This document shows, in pieces, positions 9,817-19,600 of a stretch of DNA of 33,402 nucleotides. The notes beneath the pieces were generated by a model. It was given only the letters and a program-made list of their open reading frames with translations. It had not been told where the DNA came from and did no database searches. The stretch is from Bacteroidales bacterium. GTDB lineage: Bacteria > Bacteroidota > Bacteroidia > Bacteroidales > UBA1715. The number at the start of each line of letters is the position of its first letter. Within the stretch, counting starts at the first letter, position 1. A program made the position numbers and the translations under genes. The stretch covers positions 1 through 33,402 of the forward strand of contig JAAYPM010000042.1 of the NCBI GenBank assembly GCA_012519815.1. Direction: 5' to 3'.

Positions 9817-11886
9817 TTATTTTTTACCACACGGGTTATTTTTGTATTCTTTTAAATACTCCAATGCTTGTTTTACAACATTTTGTGGGGTATATCCAAA
9901 TTTTTCGTCAAGCACTTCAAACGGTGCAGAATAGCCAAAATGATTCATGCCCCACACCTTACCATGTGGTCCCACAAGATTCCTCATATTTAATGACAAT
10001 CCAGCAGTAAAACCTAAAATTGGTTTATCAAACGGAAGTACACTTTGTTGATATTCAGCATCTTGGTCAAAAAACAAACCTTCAGATGGTGCCGAAACAA
10101 CTTGTACAGACAATCCATGTTCTTTTTCAAGCAATAACGCTCCTTCATAAATGGTACTTACTTCAGAACCATTTGCAACAAGCACAATATCAGGTGTTTT
10201 TAAAACTGTATTTACAATATACGCCCCTTTGTACGCTTGCAGAGCATCGTTATATCGTGTTGAACCTTCTTTTGCAGGTAAATCTTTAATAATCTGTCGA
10301 GAAAGAATCAAGCCCACAGGACGATCTTTTGTTTCCATTGCAATTTTCCAGCACACCGATGTTTCTTGTGCATCAGCGGGGCGAAGTGCAACAAAACTTC
10401 GTTTTCCACTATGATTATACACATGTTCCATTAAACGAATTTGAGCCTCTTGCTCTACAGGTTGATGCGTTGGCCCATCTTCGCCAACACGAAACGCATC
10501 GTGCGACCAAATATATTTAACAGGTAATTCCATAAGAGCAGACAAACGCAATGCGGGTTTCATGTATTCAGAAAACACAAAAAAAGTTCCACACGCAGCC
10601 TGCACCCCACCATGCAGCACCATACCGTTCATAATAGATGCCATAGTAAGTTCAGCAACACCAGCTTCTAAAAATTGCCCACAAAAATTGTTTTTTGAAA
10701 TACGAGTTGTTTGCTTTAAAAATCCGTCAGTATTATCACTATTTGACAAATCAGCCGACGACACTATCATATTTTCAACAGTATTTGCAAGCACAGCCAA
10801 CACATTTTTTGACGCAACACGAGAGGCAATATTTTCTTGTTGTGCAATATCTTCAAAATCTATATGAGGAATAGTTCCCGAGAAAAACGCTTTGCATTTT
10901 TCAGCTAATTCAGGGTTTTCTTTTTCCCATTGTTTTTGAATTTGTTTTTGAGCCTGTGCTTGTTTTGCTTTTGTATTTTTCACATCATTCCAAAACGCTT
11001 TCACATCATCAAAAATCATAAAAGGATTTTCAGGATTTCCGCCTAAATTTTCAATAGATTTTTCAAACGATGCACCCGCTTTACTAATCGGCTGCCCATG
11101 TGTTGATGTTTTTCCCTCGAATGAAGCCCCATTTTCATCAACAAGCCCTTTTCCCATAATAGTCTTTCCAATTATCAAAAAAGGTTTTTCAGTTTCCTCG
11201 TTTGCCATACGTAAGGCACGGCGTATTTCATCTTGATTATTACCATCAATTGTTATTGTTTTCCATCCCCACGCCTCATATTTTTGAGCAGTATTTTCAC
11301 TTGTTACATCTTTTGTTTCCGTTGATAATTGAATATCATTCGAATCATAAAACATAATCAAGTTATTAAGACCTAAATGCCCTGCAATACGTCCAGCACC
11401 TTGCGATATTTCCTCTTGTACACCGCCATCAGAAATAAACGTATATATTTTGTGGTGCATCCACGAGCCAAATCGTTCACATAAAAACTTTTCGGCAATT
11501 GCAGCCCCAACCGCCATTGTATGTCCCTGCCCCAATGGACCCGAAGTGTTTTCTATACCTATAGACGCATCTACCTCAGGATGTCCTGCAGTTACGCTTC
11601 CCCATTGACGAAACGACTGAATTTCGTCAAGAGAAATACTTCCCGACATGCACAACACCGCATATAACATTGGCGACATATGTCCAGGATCTAAAAAAAA
11701 TCTATCTCTATTAATCCATTCTAAATCATTTGGGTCGTATTGTAAAAATTCAGAATATAAAACATTTATAAAATCCATACCTCCCATTGCACCGCCTGGG
11801 TGTCCCGATTTAGCCTTTTCAACCATTGCCATTGCCAATATTCTCATATTATCAGCAGAGCGATCTACAGTATTTTTATGTGTCAT
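9817..11886 (-). CDS. tkt: Transketolase
   Basis: Transfers two-carbon units between sugar phosphates in the non-oxidative pentose phosphate pathway; cytoplasmic, thiamine diphosphate and Mg2+ dependent. The 689-residue length is normal. Visible motifs are SGHPGGAMG at 27-35, the active-site histidine in PGHMSP (His69), GHPE (His102), GPLGQGH at 116-122, the ThDP region SDGGVQEEIS ... DSNDI (Asp153, Asn183), the catalytic Glu in GVAELTM, and EDGPTHQPVEQEAQ. The first ThDP residue is Ser152 rather than the usual Gly of GDG; I recall the same SDGG form in Bacteroides enzymes, so activity is likely retained. Transcribed towards the TonB_C genes; folP lies upstream on the same strand with a 202-base gap. 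Confidence 0.96.
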   Translation of the reverse strand: MTHKNTVDRSADNMRILAMAMVEKAKSGHPGGAMGGMDFINVLYSEFLQYDPNDLEWINRDRFFLDPGHMSPMLYAVLCMSGSISLDEIQSFRQWGSVTAGHPEVDASIGIENTSGPLGQGHTMAVGAAIAEKFLCERFGSWMHHKIYTFISDGGVQEEISQGAGRIAGHLGLNNLIMFYDSNDIQLSTETKDVTSENTAQKYEAWGWKTITIDGNNQDEIRRALRMANEETEKPFLIIGKTIMGKGLVDENGASFEGKTSTHGQPISKAGASFEKSIENLGGNPENPFMIFDDVKAFWNDVKNTKAKQAQAQKQIQKQWEKENPELAEKCKAFFSGTIPHIDFEDIAQQENIASRVASKNVLAVLANTVENMIVSSADLSNSDNTDGFLKQTTRISKNNFCGQFLEAGVAELTMASIMNGMVLHGGVQAACGTFFVFSEYMKPALRLSALMELPVKYIWSHDAFRVGEDGPTHQPVEQEAQIRLMEHVYNHSGKRSFVALRPADAQETSVCWKIAMETKDRPVGLILSRQIIKDLPAKEGSTRYNDALQAYKGAYIVNTVLKTPDIVLVANGSEVSTIYEGALLLEKEHGLSVQVVSAPSEGLFFDQDAEYQQSVLPFDKPILGFTAGLSLNMRNLVGPHGKVWGMNHFGYSAPFEVLDEKFGYTPQNVVKQALEYLKEYKNNPCGKK

Positions 11887-11954
11887 ATAACGTAGGAAAA
11901 AATAATATCTATGTATTTAAAACTGTGCACAAAATACAGGTTTTTATATTAATT

Positions 11955-11974
11955 ATGCAAAGTTTCATTTGCAT
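11955..11974. promoter_or_regulatory. inverted repeat upstream of transketolase
   Basis: ATGCAAA-GTTTCA-TTTGCAT is a perfect 7-bp inverted repeat with a 6-base spacer, centred about 80 bases before the transketolase start. No T-run follows on the minus strand, so it is not an obvious folP terminator; an operator or chance structure are alternatives. Confidence 0.3.
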
Positions 11975-12088
11975 TTTTATTCACAAGTTATAGGCAGTTT
12001 TTTGAGGTGTTTTTTCGCAGATTATCGCCACATATACAAGAACTTAAAAGAAACGGTATCAATAAAACCCTTATGTATTATTTTGTTT

Positions 12089-12919
12089 TTACGCATTTTT
12101 TATTTTTTGCATAAGCACAACACATTCTTTTGCTTCTTTTACATCATGTACTCGTAAAATATTGGCATTATGCAAAAGTGCAACAGCGTGCAAAACACTG
12201 CTTCCGTTACGTGAATGTTCGGGTGTTGTTTGTAAAGTTTTGTATATCATAGATTTTCTTGAAACACCAACCAAAATGGGTTTGTTCAAACTCGCAAATG
12301 TTTCAAGATTTGCAAGTAAGGTGAAATTTTGATTTCCTGTTTTTCCAAATCCAAATCCGGGATCTATTATAATTTGCGATATACCATGTGCCGACGCCTG
12401 TTCAATTGCCCGTTCAAAATACTGATAAATATCAGTAATAAGATGAGAATAATGCGTTTGTTGTGCCATAGTTTGAGGCGTTCCTTGCATGTGCATACAT
12501 ATATACGGAAGATTTAATCGCCCCACAGTTGGCTGCATCATACTATCCATATGTCCTCCCGAAATATCATTTACCAAAAACTCACCAATAGTATCAAATA
12601 AAGTTTCAACCACCGCAGCTCGAAACGTATCAATGGAAAGAATTGCAGACGGAAAATTTTGACGTATTTTAGGAACAACAGGAATAATACGTTCTAATTC
12701 TTCTGATACAGAAAGGTGCTGTGCTCCCGAGCGGGAAGAATATGCACCAACATCTATAATATCAGCTCCATCATGAAGCATTTTTTCGGTGTGTGTTAGC
12801 ATAGCATCAAGCGTTGCATGCACCCCTCCATCATAAAAAGAATCAGGAGTTATATTAAGAATTCCCATAATTTTGGGAACATCAAAATTTAAAATGCTAT
12901 TTTGTGTGTGAATTTTCAT
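12089..12919 (-). CDS. folP: Dihydropteroate synthase
   Basis: Condenses p-aminobenzoate with dihydropterin pyrophosphate in folate synthesis; cytoplasmic TIM barrel and the sulfonamide target. The 276-residue product shows every family motif: MGILNITPDSFYDGG at 18-32, DVGAYSSRSGA at 56-66, LSIDTF, VNDISGG, CMHMQGTP, IIDPGFGFGKTGNQN, GVSRKSM, and the final RVHDVKEA. Residue 64 is Ser where most enzymes have Pro (STRPGA in E. coli, Pro64); substitution P64S is a known sulfonamide-resistance change in E. coli, so reduced drug sensitivity is possible but only inferred. It is divergent from the DUF1599 gene, an arrangement I recall from Bacteroides. Confidence 0.96.
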   Translation of the reverse strand: MKIHTQNSILNFDVPKIMGILNITPDSFYDGGVHATLDAMLTHTEKMLHDGADIIDVGAYSSRSGAQHLSVSEELERIIPVVPKIRQNFPSAILSIDTFRAAVVETLFDTIGEFLVNDISGGHMDSMMQPTVGRLNLPYICMHMQGTPQTMAQQTHYSHLITDIYQYFERAIEQASAHGISQIIIDPGFGFGKTGNQNFTLLANLETFASLNKPILVGVSRKSMIYKTLQTTPEHSRNGSSVLHAVALLHNANILRVHDVKEAKECVVLMQKIKNA

Positions 12920-13031
12920 ATATTAAAGATATTGGTAAAAAACTTATAAAACAGCACACCTATTTATATTGTGATAATTACTTTTAATTTTTTTATCAGA
13001 CAAGAGTGTTTCAAAATAGTATAATATTTTA

Positions 13032-13039
13032 TAATTTTG
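13032..13039 (+). promoter_or_regulatory. probable -7 box of the DUF1599-tpiA operon
   Basis: TAATTTTG matches TAnnTTTG and lies 23 bases before the ATG at 13063. GTGTTT about 20 bases upstream (13006-13011) could be a weak -33 element. Its position inside the longer open frame supports starting the gene at 13063 rather than at the upstream GTG. Confidence 0.45.
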
Positions 13040-13062
13040 TCAAAATTAAAAAAAACACAAAA

Positions 13063-13608
13063 ATGAGCAAAACTCAAGCACAATTTTATGCAGTGAAAGA
13101 TATTTGTTTGCAAATATTCGAAAGCAAACTTGATGATTACGGCACCGCATGGCGAATTATGCGTCCCGAATCAATTACCGATCAAATGTATATAAAAGCA
13201 CAACGAATTAGAAGTATTGAAGGAAAAACTGAAACAAAAATTGACGAAGGAATTGTGCCTGAATTTATTGGGCTTGTAAATTATGGTATTATCGGGCTTA
13301 TTCAGCTTGAATTAGATGCTGACGAATCTCTTGAACTTGATAAAAAAACCACCTTAGATTTATATTCAAGCTATTATGAAAATGCAACTAAATTAATGCT
13401 CGATAAAAATCATGATTATGGCGAAGCATGGCGTTTAATGCGTGTGAGTTCATATACTGATTTGATTCTTATGAAAATACACAGAACAAAGCAAATCGAA
13501 GATAATTTAGGCATCACAAAAATATCTGAAGGAATTGATGCAAACTATTATGATATAATAAATTATTCAATTTTTGCACTTATAAAATTAATAATTGAAA
13601 CGACATAA
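13063..13608 (+). CDS. DUF1599 protein (tandem repeat)
   Basis: A 181-residue soluble protein made of two copies of the DUF1599 unit. DYGTAWRIMR at 25-34 and DYGEAWRLMR at 118-127 are followed at equal distance by TDQMYIKAQRIRSIE and TDLILMKIHRTKQIE, then by (N)YGIIGLIQLEL and NYSIFALIKLII. The two halves cover about 10-85 and 102-180. No enzyme activity is assigned to the family as far as I know. An upstream in-frame GTG at 13006 would add 19 residues, but those overlap the probable promoter, and MSKTQAQFYAVKDIC is the natural start. It probably forms an operon with the DoxX-like gene 11 bases downstream and tpiA. Confidence 0.88.
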   Translation: MSKTQAQFYAVKDICLQIFESKLDDYGTAWRIMRPESITDQMYIKAQRIRSIEGKTETKIDEGIVPEFIGLVNYGIIGLIQLELDADESLELDKKTTLDLYSSYYENATKLMLDKNHDYGEAWRLMRVSSYTDLILMKIHRTKQIEDNLGITKISEGIDANYYDIINYSIFALIKLIIETT

Positions 13609-13619
13609 ATTATGGTATT

Positions 13620-14975
13620 ATGGAACTAAAAAAACGAATTTTTCACATTCTTGGGTTAATTGCAGTATTTATTTCACTCATACTATTTAAAAATTTTGGC
13701 ACCATAGAAGACGCAACATGGTCAAAATTATGGCTTTTGCTTGTGCTTATTGCATGTGCTTCTTTAGGATTTGCATTTTTATTTGTAAAAAAATCGTATC
13801 CCCTGCATATCGCTCGTATTTTTTCGGGTATTTTATTTATTTTTTCGGGCTTTGTAAAAGCGGTAGATCCACTTGGTTCAAAATATAAATTTATAGATTA
13901 TTTTCATGCATGGGGATTAGATTTTCTTGACCCTACAGCCCTTACATTTGGTTTAATTCTTAGCACAATTGAAGTTGTGGTAGGGCTTATGTTATTGTGG
14001 AATTTATTTCCTCGCATTTCGAGTTTGCTTGCACTAATATTCATGATAGGATTTACACCTATCACTTTATATCTTGCTGTTCAGGAAAATATTACTGGTG
14101 CCGAACTTGTACATGATTGTGGGTGTTTTGGCGATGCATTGGTGTTAACTAATTGGCAAACATTTGTAAAAAATATATTCATTCTTATACCTGTTGTTAT
14201 TACATTTATATACCGAAAACGTTTTACTGAGGTTACCACTCGTGCAAAAGCTATAAAAATAGTTGCAGTATTTACATTCGCAACTATAGGATTATCGGCG
14301 TATGCTTTACGTTATTTACCACCAATTGATTTTAGACCATATAAAATAGGAAATAAACTGGTACATGCTGATTGTACCGAAGGATTTACATCAACATACG
14401 ATAAAGTTTTATATGCCGAATTTATTCACATGGAAACCAGAGAACGTAAAGAATTTGATATTTCAAATGATTATCCCGACTATACAATTTGGGAATATAA
14501 TGCCGAAAAAACACCGCGAGAGGTTAAAGTGCCAAATGCTGCAGCTGCTGCAATAAAAGATTCAATTTTTGCAAACACACCAATAGTTGAAATGAACGCA
14601 ATGTTTTTTAGTAAAAACTCACAAGATTATACATGCTCTATTATTTCTGATACAAATTATGTGTTTTTATTTGTAGCGTATGATATTAATCTAACCGCCA
14701 CTCATGCAATGAATACCATTAATGAATTGTATGATTTTGCCAAAGAAAATTCATACGCATTTTACGGAGCAACAGCAAGTCTTGATGAAGATGTTGCTGC
14801 ATTTTGCGAAAAAACACATGCAGAATTTCCATTTGTAGGAGCCGATGATATAGCATTAAAAACAATTGTGCGGGCAAATCCTGGATTGGTATTGCTTAAA
14901 AATGGTGTGGTATGTAATAAATGGCATCACAACACTGTGCCTACGGTTGAAGAATTTAAACAAATATATAAGTAA
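13620..14975 (+). CDS. BT_3928-family DoxX/MauE-like membrane protein with thioredoxin-like C-terminus
   Basis: A 451-residue membrane protein. Four to six hydrophobic segments occupy residues about 8-195, with KAVDPLGSKYKFIDYF and the Cys-rich motif VHDCGCFGDAL near 163-173, the latter typical of DoxX/MauE-type proteins. Another hydrophobic segment lies near 218-233. From about 320 to the end the sequence resembles a thioredoxin-like fold (VFLFVAYDI ... YAFYGATAS ... PGLVLLKNGVV) but without a CXXC pair, so disulfide chemistry there is unlikely. The family name comes from Bacteroides, where I recall the same position just before tpiA. Its function is unknown; a link to envelope redox or electron transport is only inferred from DoxX/MauE relatives. 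Confidence 0.88.
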   Translation: MELKKRIFHILGLIAVFISLILFKNFGTIEDATWSKLWLLLVLIACASLGFAFLFVKKSYPLHIARIFSGILFIFSGFVKAVDPLGSKYKFIDYFHAWGLDFLDPTALTFGLILSTIEVVVGLMLLWNLFPRISSLLALIFMIGFTPITLYLAVQENITGAELVHDCGCFGDALVLTNWQTFVKNIFILIPVVITFIYRKRFTEVTTRAKAIKIVAVFTFATIGLSAYALRYLPPIDFRPYKIGNKLVHADCTEGFTSTYDKVLYAEFIHMETRERKEFDISNDYPDYTIWEYNAEKTPREVKVPNAAAAAIKDSIFANTPIVEMNAMFFSKNSQDYTCSIISDTNYVFLFVAYDINLTATHAMNTINELYDFAKENSYAFYGATASLDEDVAAFCEKTHAEFPFVGADDIALKTIVRANPGLVLLKNGVVCNKWHHNTVPTVEEFKQIYK

Positions 14976-14998
14976 TATAAATTATTAAATTTACAAAA

Positions 14999-15748
14999 AT
15001 GAGAAAAAAAGTAGTTGCAGGAAACTGGAAATGTAACACAACATTACAAGAAGGTGTAGCACTTGCAAAAGAAGTAAACGATTTAGTTTCTACATCTGAC
15101 GTGGTGGTGATTCTTGGGACACCATTTATTCATATTACCGAAGTTGTAAAAACTATTTCTAACAGTGCAATTTCTGTTGCATCGCAAAATTGTGCAGCTG
15201 AACCAAAAGGAGCATTTACTGGCGAAGTATCTGCAGAAATGGTAGCATCAACAGGTGCTAAATATGTGATTTTAGGACACAGCGAACGACGAGAATATTA
15301 TGCTGAAACAAGCGAAATTCTTAATAAAAAAATAGCTTTAGCGCTCGAAAACAACCTCACTCCTATTTACTGCTGCGGCGAACCACTTGAAGTTCGTGAA
15401 GCGGGAGAACAAAATCAGTTTGTAATTAATCAATTACAAGAAACTATTTTTAATCTTTCTGTTGAAGATTTTAAAAAATTGATTATTGCATACGAACCAA
15501 TTTGGGCTATAGGAACTGGTAAAACAGCTACAACACAACAAGCACAAGAAATACATAAAGTTATTCGTGATGCTATTGCTGCTAAATTTGGGCAAGCAGT
15601 TGCTGATGGTGTTTCTATTTTGTACGGAGGCAGTTGCAATGCTCAAAATGCAAAAGAATTGTTTGCAAATCCCGATGTTGACGGTGGTTTAATTGGCGGT
15701 GCTTCGTTAAAAGCTGCTGATTTTAATGCAATTGTATCGGCATTTTAA
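14999..15748 (+). CDS. tpiA: Triosephosphate isomerase
   Basis: Interconverts dihydroxyacetone phosphate and glyceraldehyde 3-phosphate in glycolysis and gluconeogenesis. The 249-residue length is typical. Active-site residues are visible: Asn9 and Lys11 in VAGNWKCN, His94 in LGHSERR, and the catalytic base Glu166 in [12 protein letters not shown], which leads into the flexible loop. The phosphate-binding segments ILYGGSCN and GGLIGGASL close the barrel. The gene follows the DoxX-like gene by 23 bases and is followed by a hairpin with a T-run, so it probably ends the DUF1599-DoxX-tpiA transcript. Confidence 0.98.
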   Translation: MRKKVVAGNWKCNTTLQEGVALAKEVNDLVSTSDVVVILGTPFIHITEVVKTISNSAISVASQNCAAEPKGAFTGEVSAEMVASTGAKYVILGHSERREYYAETSEILNKKIALALENNLTPIYCCGEPLEVREAGEQNQFVINQLQETIFNLSVEDFKKLIIAYEPIWAIGTGKTATTQQAQEIHKVIRDAIAAKFGQAVADGVSILYGGSCNAQNAKELFANPDVDGGLIGGASLKAADFNAIVSAF

Positions 15749-15766
15749 AAACATTGAATGCTACAT

Positions 15767-15798
15767 AAAAAGCAGAATCGTATGGTTCTGCTTTTTTT
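15767..15798 (+). terminator. terminator-like hairpin between tpiA and prmA
   Basis: AAAAAGCAGAATC / GGTTCTGCTTTTT forms a stem (one G-T pair) with a 4-base loop GTAT, ending in seven T. It starts 18 bases after the tpiA stop and ends 18 bases before the prmA ATG. Confidence 0.85.
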
Positions 15799-15816
15799 CG
15801 CATTACACTATATTCA

Positions 15817-16656
15817 ATGGGAAATTATTTAGAAATCACATTCGATTTATCTGGGAAACAGGCATTTGCCAACGATATTATTGTTGCATATTTGGCCGAA
15901 ATTGGATTTGAATCATTTTCAGAAAACAACAGAAAACTCTCGTGTTATATTCAAGAAGAAAATTTTATTGAATCTACTTTTTTTACCGCTATATCAAGTA
16001 TATTCAACGCAATTGGTTCTTGCGAATATACACATGTAAAAATAAAAAATGAAAACTGGAACCAGCAATGGGAATCTCAGTTTAAACCAGTATTTGTAAA
16101 TACCTCATGCGTAGTTCGTGCACCGTTTCACGAGCATATTTCGGGCTTTCAACACGAAATAATTATTGCTCCAAAAATGTCATTCGGCACGGGGCATCAT
16201 GAAACTACCTTTTTGATGTTAGAATATATAGCATCGTTGCCTCTACAAGACAAAACTGTTGCCGATTGCGGATGCGGAACAGGAGTATTAGCAATAATGG
16301 CGGCAAAATTAGGAGCAAAATCAGTATATGCATTTGATTATGACAACAGATGCTACGAAAATACTATTGAAAATTGCGAACTCAACGCTATACGCAATAT
16401 TATTACAGAATGTGGCGACTTGAATATGTTAGAAAACAAAACATTTGATTATGTGTTTGCAAACATCAATAGAAATATACTCACACAAAATATGAACAAA
16501 TTTTCAGACTCCTTAAACCCTGACGGTCTGATTATTATGAGTGGGTTTTATGAAAAAGATATTCCAATTGTCAAAAAACATGCTTTGTTACATAAATTAA
16601 AATTTGTATCTTTCAAGACGAAAAAAAATTGGACAATTACTGTATTTTCAAAATAA
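15817..16656 (+). CDS. prmA: Ribosomal protein L11 methyltransferase
   Basis: Methylates ribosomal protein L11 using S-adenosylmethionine; cytoplasmic. The 279-residue product has the expected two-part layout: an N-terminal substrate-recognition domain (about 1-80) joined by a linker containing WNQQWESQFKP to a Rossmann-type methyltransferase domain. Family hallmarks are MSFGTGHHET at 121-130, the SAM motif DCGCGTGVLAI at 150-160, the acidic residue ending motif II (Asp174 in AFDYD), and FANINRNIL near 214-222. The start at 15817 begins the conserved first strand (YLEITF). The gene sits just behind a terminator-like hairpin, so its promoter is unclear. It is 9 bases upstream of the 1540-residue protein and probably co-transcribed with it. 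Confidence 0.95.
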   Translation: MGNYLEITFDLSGKQAFANDIIVAYLAEIGFESFSENNRKLSCYIQEENFIESTFFTAISSIFNAIGSCEYTHVKIKNENWNQQWESQFKPVFVNTSCVVRAPFHEHISGFQHEIIIAPKMSFGTGHHETTFLMLEYIASLPLQDKTVADCGCGTGVLAIMAAKLGAKSVYAFDYDNRCYENTIENCELNAIRNIITECGDLNMLENKTFDYVFANINRNILTQNMNKFSDSLNPDGLIIMSGFYEKDIPIVKKHALLHKLKFVSFKTKKNWTITVFSK

Positions 16657-16665
16657 TTAAAGAGT

Positions 16666-19600
16666 ATGAAATTTTTACAAAAATGTATTATCGTTTTTTG
16701 TGTTATTGCATTACACACCACAGCTTTTTCACAAGTTCGTCAATTTTCAGAAAATAATGAGGAGTTTTTTAATCAGTTAGATGATTTTTTCTCAAATTCT
16801 TCTCGTGCAAAAGAGTTAAAAAAATTCCACAAAGACTTAAAAAAGTATTGGAATTCGGGTGCTATTCCAAGCGAAGAACAAAAAAACATTGTTGAAACCT
16901 GTAACATACTGTTAAGCAAACACGGACGAGCATATCCACATTTTTATAATTATTTTACCGCCATTCAATTATTCTTTGTAAAAGACCATGCCATGTCGAG
17001 TTATCATGAATGGGACAAGGCTCTTAGGTATTTAATAACAAGCAAAGGAATGGTTACCACCGACAAATTTTTAATGAGTTCTATTCGTTTGTTAGACAAC
17101 AACGAGTTAGAAGCCTCGTCAACCGCCACATGGCGTGTTGCTCGTTTGCGGTCGTTTGCATATTCATTTAATGAACAAACCAAAGAAGTTCGCATTACCT
17201 TTCCACCAACAGATTTAATTTGTCAATCAGCAAAAAATGAATTTATTTTATATCAAGCTGCTGGATATTATTTACCATTCGAAAACCAATGGGTAGGTAT
17301 TCGTGGGAAAGTAAGCTGGGAACGTTCTGGAGCAAATAGTGAATTAGTTTTTGCCGATTTAGGGAATTATGTAATTGACATGCGGAGAAACACATATGAT
17401 GCTGACTCTGTTTGGTTTACCAACAAAACCTATTTTCAAGAACCCTTATTAGGTAAACTTTCTGAACGAACCGTGCCTGTACGAGACCCTGAAAGCGTAT
17501 CGTATCCTCGTTTTCAATCATATCAACAATTTTTTGAAATTCCCGACATGTATCCTGGCATTAATTACAAAGGTGGTTTAACCATGCATGGTGCACGAGT
17601 AATTGGTTCGGGAACAGCAGAAAATCCTGCAACACTGCATTTTGTGCGGGGCGACTCTACTCTTGTTTTTTGTAAATCCGAAAGTTTTATTTTTAATAAA
17701 GACCACGTTGTTGGTAGAAATACAGAAATAAGCATTTATGTTCAAAAAGACTCTATTTATCATCCCGGCTTATTATTTCGCTATGATGTAGCAACCAAAC
17801 AAGTGTCGCTTATACGAAACGAAGACACAGAAAATCTATCGCGAGCACCTTATTCAAATTCATATCATATGATTTCTATGGATTTTCCACAATTAACATG
17901 GAGAATTGATGAACTAAACATGCGTATGGGTGGATTGGAAGGAACCACTGTGAATAAAGCAAGTTTTGAATCTGCTAATTATTTTCGTGCGTCTCGATAT
18001 AGTGAAATTGGTATGTACGACCGAACACACCCTTTAATTGCCCTCACACGTTTATCGGAACAAAAGAAATCAGAAACATTTACCTTACATGATCTTTCAA
18101 ATTTTTTACGTGCCGAACCTATTGCGGTCGAACATCTGTGTCTTGACTTGTTGTATCGTGGCTTAATTACCTATGATATTGATAAAAAAATTATTGGTTT
18201 AACACCTCGTATTCAGGAATATATAGATGCTCGTATGGGAAGAATTGATTATGACGTAATTCAATTTAACTCAGAGCATGACGTGCGGGGATTACACAAT
18301 GCTCTGCTTGATTTGTCTTCGTATAACCTTGAAATGACAGGAGTCTCTAAAATTCAAGTGAGTGACTCGCAAAACGTGATATTTTATCCTCGTGGTAGTC
18401 AAATCACCATGTCAAAAAACAGAGACTTTACCTTTGATGGTATTATTCAATCAGGTTTATTTACGTTTTATGGACGAGGATTTGACTTTAACTATGATGC
18501 ATTTAGAATTGGCTTAAAAAACGTGGATTCATTAAAAATTAAAGTGCAAAGTTTAACACAAAACGAATTTGGATTACGTCCTCTTGTGGAAGTTAAAAAT
18601 GCTATTGAATACATTACAGGTGAAATTCTTATTGACGACCCAAATAATAAATCATCTATTAAAGATTATCCGCAATATCCAATTTTTGACAGTAAACAAC
18701 ACTCGTATGTGTTTTACGATTATCCCGCAATATATGGCGGCGTGTATGATAGAAAAAAGTTTTTCTTTAAAGTTGATCCCTATGTAATTGATAGTATTAA
18801 TAATTTCTCAACCGAAGGATTATTCTTTGATGGAGAATTTCAATCGGCACAAATTTTTGAAACAATGCGCGAAAAAATTGTGGTGCAACCTGATTACTCA
18901 TTTGGATTTACACGCGTTACGGGTACAAAAGGATATCCTGTGTATAAAGGAAAAGGACAATTTACCGATACAATAAATTTGAGTTTTAAAGGACTTCGCG
19001 GAATAGGTAAAATTGAATATTTAAATACACATGCCAAGTCATCGCGTGGTTTTACGTTTTTCCCCGACTCTACAAAAGGACGAGCTGATACATATCACAT
19101 AGCACGTCAATCAAAATCAAAAGGAGCTGAATATCCTGAAGTAAATGGCGAACAAGTTGATATTCTTTGGGAACCATATCTTGATAGATGGGTTTCGGTT
19201 GAAACAGGTAAGGCATTTAAAATGTATGGCGACACAACTCACTTAACGGGAGGATTAATTTTTACACCAAAAAATTTAACTGGTTGGGGACGATATACGT
19301 TTAGCGAAGCAATTATTACTGCAAACGACTTTACGTTTAAAGAAAAAGAAGTGCTTGCCGATCATTCAAACTTTGATTTAGCATCGGGTGCAAACTTATC
19401 CGACATGGCGTTTCAAACAGAAAACGTACAAACGTATGTGAATTATGAAACTAAAAAAGCAAACTTTAAAGCAAACGATAACGTTACTGTTGTTCAATTT
19501 CCTCAAAATAAATATATCTGTTATTTAAATCAATTTACGTGGGATATGGTAACTAAGCAAATTGAACTTGGTAATCCAAAAGCGTTAACCGAAGATGTAG

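Noticed and set aside
9851-11850. Loss of transketolase function because GDG reads SDG
   Set aside because: The metal-binding Asp and Asn, catalytic Glu and His residues are all kept, and I recall the same SDGG form in Bacteroides transketolases.
13006-13062. Upstream GTG start for the DUF1599 gene
   Set aside because: The 19 extra residues are AT-derived, overlap a TAnnTTTG box, and the ATG at 13063 gives a natural family start.
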